57,975 nucleotides of DNA from Verrucomicrobiaceae bacterium (GCA_027489965.1 JAIXZA010000053.1:1-57975); one strand, 5' to 3'; positions 17,614 through 26,177 are shown, numbered from the stretch's first letter. The notes: generated by a model not told the origin, from the letters alone. Numbers and translations: made by a program.

Positions 17614-17994
17614 ATGGGACTCATCAACGCATTATTCGGCACAGCTTCACAGATCCAACCAAGCGAGCTTCAGGAAGAGTTTGGTCCGATTCTTATTCAA
17701 GGCGAAGAGATCACCGGAGCCTTCAAGATCGTGAGAGACTTGGTCGTCTTCACGCAATGCCGCCTCATTCTCGCTGATAAGCAGGGGATCACTGGCAAGA
17801 AGGTGTGTTATCACTCGATCCCCTACAAAAACATCACGCAGTTCTCGGTTGAAACAGCCGGTCATTTCGACATGGACGCTGAACTGTTAATCTGGGTATC
17901 GGGCGCGCCGCAGCCCATCAAGAAGGAGTTCCGTCGTGGAACCGACATCAAAGGCGTGCAGCAAATGCTGGCTCATTACATTTTGGCCCGTTGA
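17614..17994 (+). CDS. bacterial PH-domain (bPH) protein
   Basis: 126 residues. The sequence follows the small bacterial pleckstrin-homology pattern: an N-terminal lead (LINALFGTASQIQPSEL), then EEFGPILIQGEEITGAFKI, a strand LVVFTQCRLILADKQG, a K-x-x-x-Y-x-S-I-P-Y-K-N-I segment, an acidic FDMDAELLIW strand and a C-terminal helix GVQQMLAHYIL. Cytosolic; no TM segment. It is bracketed by the two copies of the 185-bp repeat, so the gene may have moved or been duplicated with them. The biochemical role of bPH proteins is largely unknown. Confidence 0.85.
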   Translation: MGLINALFGTASQIQPSELQEEFGPILIQGEEITGAFKIVRDLVVFTQCRLILADKQGITGKKVCYHSIPYKNITQFSVETAGHFDMDAELLIWVSGAPQPIKKEFRRGTDIKGVQQMLAHYILAR

Positions 17995-18168
17995 AGCACG
18001 GAATGCTAGGCCCCATACTAAATGGCGTGGACTTAAAGGGGTCAGGAAGTGACAAAGCTAAACGCGCCGAGGGAGTGGCGATTGCAGAAGGCGCTCGGCT
18101 TTCTCTCTTAACCACCAGGTAGATTGAGCCATGCAGCACATCCATTTAGCAATAAAAGGTCTCTACCA

Positions 18169-18387
18169 ATGACGCTCTACTACGTAGACAAACAAGCCAC
18201 CATTAAAGCCATCAAGAAGCATGGGCCGGTCGCAGTGCTGTCTAGCCATGCCCAAATGGCGCTCTGTGATCGCTCGTTAATCAATGAGGGGCCAGCGGAT
18301 GAGCCTATGGGGACACCTAGGCCCACTGGCTTCGCGGAGATGACCTTCACTCTCAAGGGTGAGCTAAACGAGATGCCTGGCAGATAG
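18169..18387 (+). CDS. small protein of unknown function, 3' end inside repeat copy B
   Basis: 72 residues from ATG 18169, preceded by an AAAAGG ribosome-site-like sequence about 9 bases upstream. The peptide starts TLYYVDKQATIKAIKKHGPV and has a Pro/Gly-rich middle (EGPADEPMGTPRPTG). Its last residues (MPGR) and its stop codon are supplied by the first 15 bases of the 185-bp repeat, so the original 3' end may have been replaced. I do not recognise a family. It may be a truncated gene. Confidence 0.4.
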   Translation: MTLYYVDKQATIKAIKKHGPVAVLSSHAQMALCDRSLINEGPADEPMGTPRPTGFAEMTFTLKGELNEMPGR

Positions 18388-18557
18388 TCTTCTAGTCCGT
18401 CAGCAAAGACAAAGTCCAGGGGCATCCTTAACAACACCAACCTCTGGGCCACCGAAACAATGGGCAACCCCAAATACCCCAGGAGCTGTTCCTGCGTGTC
18501 AGCACCGTGAGCCTTAAGACGAGGAAGATTCTGGACGGCCTGCCAAAACTGGACATT
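18373..18557 (+). repeat. 185-bp repeat, copy B
   Basis: Same length and orientation as copy A at 17396-17580. Here the long frame of copy A is broken by a TAG after WQIVF and by a shift in the middle, while the last third (ELFLRVSTVSLKT, DGLPKLDI) is well kept. It overlaps the end of the small gene at 18169-18387 and is followed by a terminator-like hairpin. Confidence 0.75.
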
Positions 18558-18569
18558 GGAGCACGAGCG

Positions 18570-18591
18570 CGGGCACTCCTGCCCGTTTTTT
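18570..18591 (+). terminator. rho-independent terminator-like hairpin
   Basis: A six-base stem CGGGCA/TGCCCG with loop CTCC is followed directly by six T. It lies 12 bases after repeat copy B and upstream of the response regulator, so it could end transcription from the PH-domain region. Confidence 0.5.
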
Positions 18592-18633
18592 CCTTCGCTG
18601 CGTGAGCGTCCCGCCGTGGTAGGGTTTCACCCC

Positions 18634-19158
18634 ATGGACAGGCCGCAGGCCGAGATCGTAAAGATCGGGGCGATGTTCCCTTTCCCGCAGCCACCCGAAC
18701 ACCCCATCACCGTGCTCCTTGTGGAAGACCATGACACCGTGCGCGAAAAACTGCTGGCATTGCTCGCCTTGGAAAGCGATTTGCGCATTGTCGGCCAAGC
18801 TGCGAACGGCCGCCAAGCGGTGGTGCTGGCTTGCAAGCTCACTCCCGATGTGGTGGTCATGGACATCTCCATGCCGCTGCTCAACGGGCTGGAAGCCATG
18901 CGGCAAATCCTTCAGGCCCAGCCCACCACCAAGGTGATCATGCTCTCCTCTTACAACGAGGACTTTTTCATCGAACAGGCCAGGGAGCTGGGTGCAGCGG
19001 GCTATCTATTCAAGCAAACCAGTGCCCATCTGTGCCCCAGGCCGTCCGTGAAATTTACCGCGGGAAGGCCTTCTTCAATCCCAAGCAAGCCGCTATCACG
19101 ACTGAATCCTAGAACGGTGGTGGCCGCAGGAGACCGGGTGCAGACTGCAACGGGCTGA
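18634..19158 (+). CDS. single-domain response regulator with a frameshifted tail
   Basis: From ATG 18634 (an alternative ATG is at 18673). A receiver domain is intact: acidic pair in VLLVEDHD, phospho-acceptor Asp in VVVMDISMP (codon 18862), LSSYNED, and the conserved Lys in GYLFKQTSAH (codon 19012). After codon 19030 the annotated frame gives low-quality sequence to 19158, while the frame shifted by -1 reads VPQAVREIYRGKAFFNPKQAA and stops at 19112. That tail is what NarL-type receivers usually have after the lysine helix. So one base (a G at about 19032) seems lost. No HTH output domain follows in either frame. Without the shift the protein would be a REC-only regulator of about 160 residues. 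There is no kinase next to it. Confidence 0.65.
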   Translation: MDRPQAEIVKIGAMFPFPQPPEHPITVLLVEDHDTVREKLLALLALESDLRIVGQAANGRQAVVLACKLTPDVVVMDISMPLLNGLEAMRQILQAQPTTKVIMLSSYNEDFFIEQARELGAAGYLFKQTSAHLCPRPSVKFTAGRPSSIPSKPLSRLNPRTVVAAGDRVQTATG

Positions 19159-19222
19159 CGAAAGCTTTCGGCTAAGACGGCTCCTGGTTCCTTGTTCTCA
19201 ACTGACAGACGATGAGGTCGAA

Positions 19223-21265
19223 CTATCGGCTGACTGAGCCGGAAACACGGCGCTGGATCATGTCGCGGGTTTCATTGAGGCCGAAGATCTTTTCGGGGGC
19301 ATACCAGCCTTTCAGAGGGCCGCTGTTGTCTGCATTTTTGAGGATCGAAGACATGGTGTCTGCTTCAGCCTGAGCTTTGCGCATCCACTGGTCATAGGCG
19401 CTTTTCTGGTTCCTAGCTTTGTAAGCCTCTGCACAGGCTGCGGTGCAAGCGGAGGCGGCAGTCATGAAGCGGGCCTGCATCAGCAGACTTTGAACGAAGA
19501 ACGGTGCACCTTGCGGTTCGAGCTGGGAAGCCAGCTCGTCGCTGCGCATTGTCACCTTGGCGAATCGCTCCGCTGCCAGTCGATTGCCGGTGAGCACGGC
19601 GTCCACCTTTGAGCTGGCCGCGCTATCCGCAGGCACGATGCGATAGTAGCCGATACCCCGATCTCCTAGCAGGTCGGTCTCGGTGACTTCAACGGCCGTG
19701 GCGCGCATGAGGTCACGGGCAGCGCGGGCAATTCGCAGATCATGGAAGATGTATTGTCGTGCGAAACCAGGGATGTCCGGCTTCCGCTGCTGCCAGTAGG
19801 CATTGAAGAACTCGCGATAAAGCTCGGTCACTTGGGGTCCGTGCCTGGTGCCCCAATAACGCTGACAGAACTCTGCCAGGAAGTGATCGCTGTCATAGGC
19901 CTGAAAGTCCCACATCATTCGCGCATGAGCTGCCAGCGAGAGAGGGAACTCGCGCGTATTGCCGGAGTTCACGATGGAAAGCTGGAGATTCGAGCCGGAC
20001 TCCAGCAGCATTCGGTGATTCTGCTCCATTTTCCACGGGCCTTCGCCATCGGCCAGATGCGAGCCAGTGTTGGTGAACTGAACGTTGAAGTAATAGCCGA
20101 GAGGTCGCTCCACTGGCGCACGGTAACGGCGGAGGTCGGGTGCGGGAAAGTGGTCATGCCGTGCCGCGCTGAAGTTCCAGATCAAGTTAGGCAGCTCAGG
20201 TGGATGCAGCAGGCCGGCGGCCATGTAGTCCGACGCTTCATCGTAAATCACCGTGCGCATGAGTGGCTGCGGCTGGCCGGTCACTCGCTGCAAGAGAGCG
20301 ACTTGCTTATGAAGCACCTCCTCGATGACCTTGGCGCGTGAGACATCATCGGGCGGTGCATCCGCAAACGTTTTGTAGAAGCCTTTGTCGCCATCTCCAC
20401 GCAGGCCGATCATCCAGATCATTTCGACTTTCTCCTTTTGGGCAAGTTTGATGTGGTGCTCCCAAAACTGCTCCAGAAGCGGCATGTCCGCGAGGCGCAG
20501 TGGCGGTGGCGCGCTGCGGCCTTGTTTCTTCCAGTAGTCCGCCCAGTCACGCAGCGAGGCTCCGAACGGAGCAAGGTGCGTGGTGGTGACCGCCAGGCCT
20601 CGATCCCGCGGCACGCGCAGTTTGCGCAGCGAGTCGTCCGAGAACTCACCGACATCCAGCAGGTTGAGCTTGAGCCTGAGCATGGTTTCGAGCACACGAT
20701 CCCAGTGCGCGGTGTAGTCTCGCTGAATCCATGGGGAGAGCATATCCGTGTCATTCGGAAACCAGCCCCGCCATCTCACCTGCGGAGCCTTCCAGGTCAG
20801 CGCAGTGTCACGAGGAATTTCGATGAAGTCGGCGGTGTGCGGCTTCCAATCAGCCCAAAACCACCACGGCGGCATATCAAGGAAGCGCTCGCTGAAACTG
20901 TAGATCGCGTAGATGGCTCCGCGCGTGTCAGCTCCCACCAGCCGGACCGTGTTGCCTTGTCGGAGGATCGTATGTGCCTCAGCGCCGTTGATGCCGGTGT
21001 CAGCGGCGGAACTTGAGATGACGATGGCGGCGCTGCCGTCCTCAGGCGGTTTTTCAAGAAGTGGCGAGTGGGATTTCAATACCCATTCCAAATCACGACA
21101 CAAGTCCTTGGCCGCAGCCCTCACAGGAGGAGATTCCGAAGCATCGACAACCACTGGAACTCCAGGGTGCAACCGGAGGGCTTCTGCTGCTAACACTGTG
21201 CCCCACAGTCCACTCGAGGCAAGGATCAGCAGAGCAACGTGATGAACAAGTGGGCGATGGATCAT
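19223..21265 (-). CDS. GH115-like alpha-glucuronidase
   Basis: 680 residues with a signal peptide (VALLILASSGLWGTVLAA). The order of motifs fits glycoside hydrolase family 115: an N-terminal mixed domain with deoxy-ribose-like loops (GADTRGAIYAIYSFSERFL), then KAPQVRWRGWFPND, a TIM-barrel-like core with LKLNLLDVGEFSDD, MIWMIGLRGDGD and TVIYDEASDYMAAG, and a helical C-terminal region. GH115 enzymes remove (methyl)glucuronic acid from xylan side chains. At 680 residues it is shorter than many members, which carry an extra C-terminal domain. Secreted or periplasmic. Alone on its strand, with no other xylan genes beside it. Confidence 0.75.
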   Translation of the reverse strand: MIHRPLVHHVALLILASSGLWGTVLAAEALRLHPGVPVVVDASESPPVRAAAKDLCRDLEWVLKSHSPLLEKPPEDGSAAIVISSSAADTGINGAEAHTILRQGNTVRLVGADTRGAIYAIYSFSERFLDMPPWWFWADWKPHTADFIEIPRDTALTWKAPQVRWRGWFPNDTDMLSPWIQRDYTAHWDRVLETMLRLKLNLLDVGEFSDDSLRKLRVPRDRGLAVTTTHLAPFGASLRDWADYWKKQGRSAPPPLRLADMPLLEQFWEHHIKLAQKEKVEMIWMIGLRGDGDKGFYKTFADAPPDDVSRAKVIEEVLHKQVALLQRVTGQPQPLMRTVIYDEASDYMAAGLLHPPELPNLIWNFSAARHDHFPAPDLRRYRAPVERPLGYYFNVQFTNTGSHLADGEGPWKMEQNHRMLLESGSNLQLSIVNSGNTREFPLSLAAHARMMWDFQAYDSDHFLAEFCQRYWGTRHGPQVTELYREFFNAYWQQRKPDIPGFARQYIFHDLRIARAARDLMRATAVEVTETDLLGDRGIGYYRIVPADSAASSKVDAVLTGNRLAAERFAKVTMRSDELASQLEPQGAPFFVQSLLMQARFMTAASACTAACAEAYKARNQKSAYDQWMRKAQAEADTMSSILKNADNSGPLKGWYAPEKIFGLNETRDMIQRRVSGSVSR

Positions 21266-21769
21266 GTTGAGTGCTAAACTGCCGAAGACTCCATCGCAAG
21301 AAACACCTCAGAGTCTCTATCCGGGCGGATGCCAAGGCGATTCGACAAGCTGGATGAGCTGATGAATGCGCTCAAGAAAGGTCCGCGAGTCGAGTCGTGA
21401 CGGCTGAGGGGCAAGACTGGATGACTGAGCCGAGCATCGAGTCGAAGAAGCCTTGTGAAACCAAGCCCTGGCGCAACTCAACGATCTTGCATTCCCGAAT
21501 CCAGGCTTAGCACTTCTGATGGAAAATTGCCTAACAGAGGGGCGTTTTTGCATCCCTGGACAAGTGGAGCAACACAGGACCGAAGTCTCAACCTTATTCA
21601 CCATCCGCTGGACGGTCATTTGCGAATGAATCAAAGATTGAATGTCAATTTTTTTTCTGACAGACTCTGAATTGTTTAACAATTTTCACAAAGAATCCGC
21701 CGAAATTAACAAATTCCTGTTCCCGATAACAAAACTATCGGCAAACTATGCCTGTTTAACGATTCACTC
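21266..21769. other. 504-bp gap with possible gene remnant
   Basis: No gene with a good start is visible. On the plus strand bases about 21465-21630 read a protein-like stretch (ALAQLNDLAFPNPGLALLMENC) that lacks a start and is bounded by stops, so it may be a decayed gene. The last 130 bases are AT-rich and probably hold the promoter of the Fic gene. Confidence 0.35.
21723..21741. promoter_or_regulatory. inverted repeat upstream of the Fic gene
   Basis: CCGATA and TATCGG are separated by seven bases (ACAAAAC), centred 38 bases before the ATG at 21770. The position inside the AT-rich leader would suit an operator, but a six-base stem can occur by chance. Confidence 0.25.
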
Positions 21770-23305
21770 ATGGCATCTGACAAAACCTACCGCCCCGTCG
21801 GCTACGCTTGGCTGGCAGTCACTTTCAAAGTGAATGCCATGCCTCACTACGTCGAGTCCTTTGTGGCAGAGCCAGGCGAGCGAAAGACCGTCGAACAGGC
21901 AGATGGCCGTTTACGGGAAATTTATCCTTGGACAGCGATAAAGCTCAAATCCGTCTGCGAACACTTGGAGTTTGCCATCAAGCGTGAGGGCCTTCACCTG
22001 GAGTTACTTCGCGCGGTTCTACCGCAAGTTCCCGCGGCTGAAGTCACTGCCTTTGTCCGGGCCACACCCACCGGTGCCACAGCCCGCCGCCTCTGGTATC
22101 TCTGGGAACGCTTCACCGGCGTGTCACTCGACATCCCTGACATCTCCATCGGCAACTACGTCTCCCTGGCTGATCCCGAGATCTACTATCCAGGGCCAGA
22201 GCAGCGCCACCCCCGCTGGCGTATCGTCAACAACCTCATCGGCAACATTCACTTTTCCCCCATGCTCCGCCGCTCGAAACGGCTCCTGGAGTGGGAGCAG
22301 GCCGGGCTGGCGGAGAAGTGCAAGCAGGTGCTCGATCAATACCCGGTCAACCTCTACCAGCGTGCCCTCTCCTGGCTTTACTCCAAGGAAACCAAATCCT
22401 CCTACGCCATCGAGCAGGAAGTGCCGGACGAGAATCGTACAGGCAAGTTTACCGGCCTCCTTCGTGCCTCTGGTGAACAGGACTACTTCAGCGAAAAAGC
22501 CCTCTGCAGTTTACAGCAAGCCATTGTGGACCCGCGCTTCTCTTCCAAAACCTTTCGCACCACACAGAACTTCGTCGGCCAGACTCTGGCTCTCGGCATG
22601 GAGGAAGTTTACCTCGTGCCACCGAAACCCGGCAAAAACCTTTCCTTCCTCATGGAACAGTGGGCCAAGGTCTCCGGCGCTCTCGCCACTAGCAGCTACA
22701 TCCCTTCCGTGCCAGCGGCAGCTATTGTTGCCTATCAATTTGTCTTCTTTCATCCATTCCTCGACGGCAATGGCCGTATCCACCGCTTTCTTATTCACCA
22801 TGTCCTAACACGGCGGAAGTTCGGCCCTGACGGCATCGTCTTTCCCGTCTCCGCCGTTATGCTAAACCGACCTGCGGACTATGACGCCAGCCTGGAGTCT
22901 TTCTCCGTTCCACTGAAGGAGCGCTCGGAGTACACTCTCACCGAGGAGTATGTGATGACCGTGACTAATAAGACGCTCGACCACTTCCGCTACATCGACT
23001 GCACAGTCATGGCCGAGGCTCTTTACACCTTCGTCGCCGAGACCATCGACAAAGAATTGCCGAGGGAACTCTCCTTCCTCCGCTGCTACGATGTGGCCCG
23101 AGCCGCCATGCGAGAGATCGTGGACCTCCCCGAACCGCACGCCAACCTTTTCCTCAAGCTCGCCCTGCAAAACAAATGCCGTCTCTCCAAGAAAAAGCGC
23201 ATCATCCCCCAGTTTGAGAAACTCACCGATTCTGAGATCACTGACCTCGAAAACGCCATCCGCACCTCTTATGCCGATCACATGCCCGAGCTCAGCGGCC
23301 TCTGA
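21770..23305 (+). CDS. Fic domain protein (predicted AMP-transferase)
   Basis: 511 residues. The Fic core motif is HPFLDGNGR with the catalytic H328, matching HPFx(D/E)GN(G/K)R. About 115 residues upstream, S211-YAIEQ aligns with the inhibitory helix (S/T)xxxE(G/N) of class II Fic proteins, with E215 as the blocking glutamate and Q in the usual G/N place. So it should be an autoinhibited AMPylase. The N-terminal 200 residues (VGYAWLAVTF opening) and the C-terminal 120 residues are extra; the C-terminal end (about 450-510) may be a winged helix as in other long Fic proteins. No Fic antitoxin gene (FicA-type) lies beside it, as expected for class II. Cytosolic. Targets are unknown. Confidence 0.9.
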   Translation: MASDKTYRPVGYAWLAVTFKVNAMPHYVESFVAEPGERKTVEQADGRLREIYPWTAIKLKSVCEHLEFAIKREGLHLELLRAVLPQVPAAEVTAFVRATPTGATARRLWYLWERFTGVSLDIPDISIGNYVSLADPEIYYPGPEQRHPRWRIVNNLIGNIHFSPMLRRSKRLLEWEQAGLAEKCKQVLDQYPVNLYQRALSWLYSKETKSSYAIEQEVPDENRTGKFTGLLRASGEQDYFSEKALCSLQQAIVDPRFSSKTFRTTQNFVGQTLALGMEEVYLVPPKPGKNLSFLMEQWAKVSGALATSSYIPSVPAAAIVAYQFVFFHPFLDGNGRIHRFLIHHVLTRRKFGPDGIVFPVSAVMLNRPADYDASLESFSVPLKERSEYTLTEEYVMTVTNKTLDHFRYIDCTVMAEALYTFVAETIDKELPRELSFLRCYDVARAAMREIVDLPEPHANLFLKLALQNKCRLSKKKRIIPQFEKLTDSEITDLENAIRTSYADHMPELSGL

Positions 23306-23571
23306 TTCCTCCGTCACCCTTCTGCCTTCGACCTTTTTTCAACAGAGAAAAGAAGCCTGGAAGCTGGTCTTTGAACCAACCGCAAACAGCTGACTGGTTT
23401 TCGATTCGGAGAAATCGGCCAGACGCCTCTGGCCGATGTCTGGCGAGGACGCCTAAGCTCCATCGAATCCTGTGCGCGGAAAAACGGGGAACGGCTTGCT
23501 GCCCTCATCAGAGTCTTAGCGCTTGCGAAAGGGCCGCTTGCGCGGCGTGTTCTCCGGTTTAAAAAGCAGGT
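23306..23571. other. 266-bp gap with a strong hairpin
   Basis: A perfect nine-base stem TCGGCCAGA/TCTGGCCGA with loop CGCC lies at 23415-23436. It has no T-run on the plus strand and only TTT on the minus strand, so a terminator for either side is uncertain. No gene is seen in the rest; the gatC start follows. Confidence 0.4.
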
Positions 23572-23856
23572 ATGCCGTCCCCGCAGATCGACATCCACCA
23601 CATTGCCAAGCTCTCACGCCTAGCCCTCTCTGAGGAGGAGGCGGTGCAGTATCAAGGGCAGCTCAATCGTATCCTGGGTCACATCGACCAGCTCAGTACC
23701 TATCAACTGGATGCCGAGCCGAGTGCTCATGCGATGCCCATCTTTGACGTGATCCGCCCAGACATCGCCCGGCCTGGGTTTACTCAGGAGGAAGCGCTCT
23801 CCAACGCGCCCCGACGTGCCATGGATCAGTTCCAGATTCCGAAGGTGATGGAATGA
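23572..23856 (+). CDS. gatC: Asp/Glu-tRNA amidotransferase subunit C
   Basis: 94 residues, the usual length. The sequence fits GatC: an N-terminal HHIAKLSRLALSEEE, then YQGQLNRILGHIDQLSTYQ, the middle SAHAMPIFDVIRPD and a C-terminal NAPRRAMDQFQIPKVME. GatC stabilises the GatA-GatB complex that converts Glu-tRNA(Gln) or Asp-tRNA(Asn) to the amide form. It is followed after 113 bp by gatA on the same strand. Confidence 0.95.
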   Translation: MPSPQIDIHHIAKLSRLALSEEEAVQYQGQLNRILGHIDQLSTYQLDAEPSAHAMPIFDVIRPDIARPGFTQEEALSNAPRRAMDQFQIPKVME

Positions 23857-23969
23857 GGCGCGCCCAAGCCTGTGTTTTGTCTTGAGTGGTCAGTGTCGTT
23901 AGATCGAAAAACACACGAAAGCTCTCAGGATTAAGCACTCAAAACGAAACACTTTTTACTTTTCTCTTC

Positions 23970-25391
23970 ATGTCCCTCGCTAACTCCACCATTGCCACGC
24001 TGCGTCAGCGTTTGCTTGCCAAAGAAATCTCCCCGCGTGACATCGTGACCGATGTGGCCAAGGCCATCGATACGCAAAATGCCAGTATCGGAGCTTACCT
24101 TTCCTGGGATCTGGAAAAAGCGCTCAAAGAGGCAGATCAGGCAGATGTCTCTCAGCCTCTCGGCGGCGTTCCGATCGGGATCAAAGATAACATGAACGTC
24201 ATTGGCGAGCCCTGCACCTGTGGATCGCGGATGCTGGCAGAGAACTACACGGCCCCCTATGATGCGGGAGCCATCGTGAAGATGCGCAGCGCAGGTGCCG
24301 TGCCTTTTGGCCGCCTGAACATGGACGAATTTGCCATGGGTTCTTCGACCGAAAACTCAGCCCTGGGAGTGACGCGCAATCCTCGGGACCTGGAGCGTAT
24401 CCCTGGTGGTAGCAGCGGTGGCAGTGCGGCTGCCGTGGCTGGGAATCTGGCCATTGCGACGCTCGGCTCCGATACCGGTGGCTCCATCCGCCAGCCAGCT
24501 GCGCTTTGCGGCTGCGTGGGCCTGAAGCCGACTTACGGACGTATTTCCCGTTATGGATTAGTCGCCTTTGCCTCATCGCTGGATCAGATCGGCCCGATCA
24601 CGAAGACGGTGGAGGATTCCGCCATTTTGCTGAATCATCTCTGTGGCAAAGATGCGCGTGATTCCACCTCCCTGGATGTCGAGGTGCCAGATTTCACGAG
24701 TGCCTTGGGTAAGGACATCAAAGGTCTGCGCATTGGTCTGCCGAAGGAGTATTTCATCTCTGGGATTCATGCGGGCGTCTCCGCCGCCGTGAATGCAGCC
24801 ATCAAGAAACTCGAAGCGCTGGGCGCTATCCCGGTCGAGATCAGTCTGCCGCACACGGATGTCGGCGTGAGCACTTACTACATCATCGCCCCAGCCGAGG
24901 CCTCAGCCAATCTGGCGCGCTTTGATGGTGTGCGCTATGGTCACCGTAGCGCCGCCGCGACGGATCTCATGGAGCATTACATGATGTCTCGTGAAGAGGG
25001 CTTCGGCCCAGAAGTGAAGCGCCGTATTCTTCTGGGCACCTATGTGCTCAGCAGCGGTTACTATGATGCCTATTACCTGAAAGCCCAGCGCGCGCGCACG
25101 CTCATCCGCCAGGACTTTGAGCAGGCTTTTGAAAAGGTGGACGTGATCGTCAGTCCGACCAGTCCGACTCCAGCGCACAAACTGGGTGCTCTGAAGGACA
25201 ATCCATTAGCGGCCTATCTGGAGGATATTTTCACCATCCCCGTGAATCTTGCCGGACTTCCAGCCATCAGCGTGCCCTGCGGCACGGCCCTGGAAGATGG
25301 CAAGTCACTGCCCGTCGGACTTCAGATCATCGGCAAGCCGCTGGATGAAATGACGCTCATTCGCGTGGCGGATGCTTTTGAAAAGGCGTGA
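23970..25391 (+). CDS. gatA: Asp/Glu-tRNA amidotransferase subunit A
   Basis: 473 residues from ATG 23970 (an in-frame GTG/ATG 84 bp upstream extends into non-conserved sequence). Amidase-signature elements are present: the catalytic Lys in GVPIGIKDNMNV, the glycine-rich GGSSGGSAAAVAG with the cis-Ser, and GSDTGGSIRQPAALCG with the nucleophile Ser. The protein hydrolyses glutamine to supply ammonia for transamidation. gatB does not follow; the next gene is a convergent toxin, so gatB must be elsewhere in the genome. Confidence 0.96.
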   Translation: MSLANSTIATLRQRLLAKEISPRDIVTDVAKAIDTQNASIGAYLSWDLEKALKEADQADVSQPLGGVPIGIKDNMNVIGEPCTCGSRMLAENYTAPYDAGAIVKMRSAGAVPFGRLNMDEFAMGSSTENSALGVTRNPRDLERIPGGSSGGSAAAVAGNLAIATLGSDTGGSIRQPAALCGCVGLKPTYGRISRYGLVAFASSLDQIGPITKTVEDSAILLNHLCGKDARDSTSLDVEVPDFTSALGKDIKGLRIGLPKEYFISGIHAGVSAAVNAAIKKLEALGAIPVEISLPHTDVGVSTYYIIAPAEASANLARFDGVRYGHRSAAATDLMEHYMMSREEGFGPEVKRRILLGTYVLSSGYYDAYYLKAQRARTLIRQDFEQAFEKVDVIVSPTSPTPAHKLGALKDNPLAAYLEDIFTIPVNLAGLPAISVPCGTALEDGKSLPVGLQIIGKPLDEMTLIRVADAFEKA

Positions 25392-25403
25392 GTATCGGGT
25401 GAC

Positions 25404-25820
25404 TCAGATATCAAAAGGATTCAGAATCTTCACGCCTGTCTTATTGAAGTCCGCGGTATTCCTCGTGACCACTGTCAATCCATGCCGATGGGCTGTCGCT
25501 GCGATCTGACTGTCAAGCGACGGAACGTTGATGCCTGCCTTGTCCCACTTGGCTTTTAGCTGTCCCCAAACATGAGCAGTGCTAATGTTAAAACTGAGGA
25601 CGCGGCCTTTCATGCAGTCGCAAATGGATTGCAACCATAAGCGCAACTGGGCCTTGCGTTTGCCTTCAGGCAGCCGTTCGATACCGCGGCGTATCTCACC
25701 AATGGTGACAGTGCTGATATAAAGTTCACGCTCGTGTTTGCGTAGCCATTCGACGACCCTGGGCTCCGGTTTAGGTTTAACCGGTTCACTGTATATATTA
25801 GTATCGACGAGGTAGCTCAC
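25404..25820 (-). CDS. vapC: VapC-type PIN-domain toxin
   Basis: 138 residues. PIN-domain acidic residues are in place: D6 in LVDTNIYSE, a Glu in IGEIRRGIE, an Asp in VPSLDSQIAATA and an Asp in TRNTADF. This is the nuclease site of VapC toxins, which usually cut tRNA or other RNAs. The start overlaps the stop of the upstream AbrB-type gene by four bases (25817-25820), the standard arrangement of a VapBC operon. Convergent with gatA, 12 bp between stops. Confidence 0.93.
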   Translation of the reverse strand: MSYLVDTNIYSEPVKPKPEPRVVEWLRKHERELYISTVTIGEIRRGIERLPEGKRKAQLRLWLQSICDCMKGRVLSFNISTAHVWGQLKAKWDKAGINVPSLDSQIAATAHRHGLTVVTRNTADFNKTGVKILNPFDI

Positions 25821-26053
25821 AGCGCAGGTGGATCGGAGTCGTCGCGGTCGCGCACGGGGATCTCGAAGGAAGTGGGGCAGGCAAGCAGGAGATCGACCAA
25901 GCCATGATTTGCAGGCTGGCTGATACGTCGAAGCGTGATGCTGTCATCGTCTTCGACGAAGACTTCGAAATCGTCGCCAGCCTGAAGATGCAACTGCTGG
26001 CGCACAAGGCCAGGGAGCACGACTTGGCCCTTTTGTGATAGCACGGTAGTCAT
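25817..26053 (-). CDS. vapB: VapB-type antitoxin with SpoVT/AbrB domain
   Basis: 78 residues. The N-terminal 50 residues have the swapped-hairpin AbrB pattern: TTVLSQKGQVVLPGLVRQQL, then AGDDFEVFVEDDDSITLRRI. The C-terminal tail (about 50-78, rich in Asp and Pro) would be the part that occupies the toxin active site. It is the first gene of the pair and probably represses its own promoter in the 124 bp between it and pyrD. Confidence 0.92.
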   Translation of the reverse strand: MTTVLSQKGQVVLPGLVRQQLHLQAGDDFEVFVEDDDSITLRRISQPANHGLVDLLLACPTSFEIPVRDRDDSDPPAL

Positions 26054-26177
26054 AGTGGAAAAATCCTACATGTAAGGCCAGTTCGAAGCAACCGCCGTTT
26101 CACTAGAAAAGGCGTGAACCTATCAGTCTCTGAGGACTCTTCATTGACACTGGGCGTGGCTGAGGCTTTGAAGAGGC

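Noticed and set aside
19742..21016. Two long plus-strand ORFs (199 and 192 codons)
   Set aside because: Both are antisense to the GH115 gene, whose signal peptide and family motifs are continuous.
21317..21682. Minus-strand ORF of 121 codons before the Fic gene
   Set aside because: Cys/Ser/Arg-rich text without any pattern. It is treated as chance, though the region may hold a remnant on the other strand.
21972..22808. Plus-strand ORF of 278 codons inside the Fic gene
   Set aside because: It is rich in Ser, Pro and Arg as expected from a shifted frame of GC-rich coding DNA, and the Fic frame carries the real motif.
23390..23440. tRNA-like TTCGATTC segment near a hairpin
   Set aside because: No acceptor or anticodon stem can be built around it; the hairpin is a simple inverted repeat.
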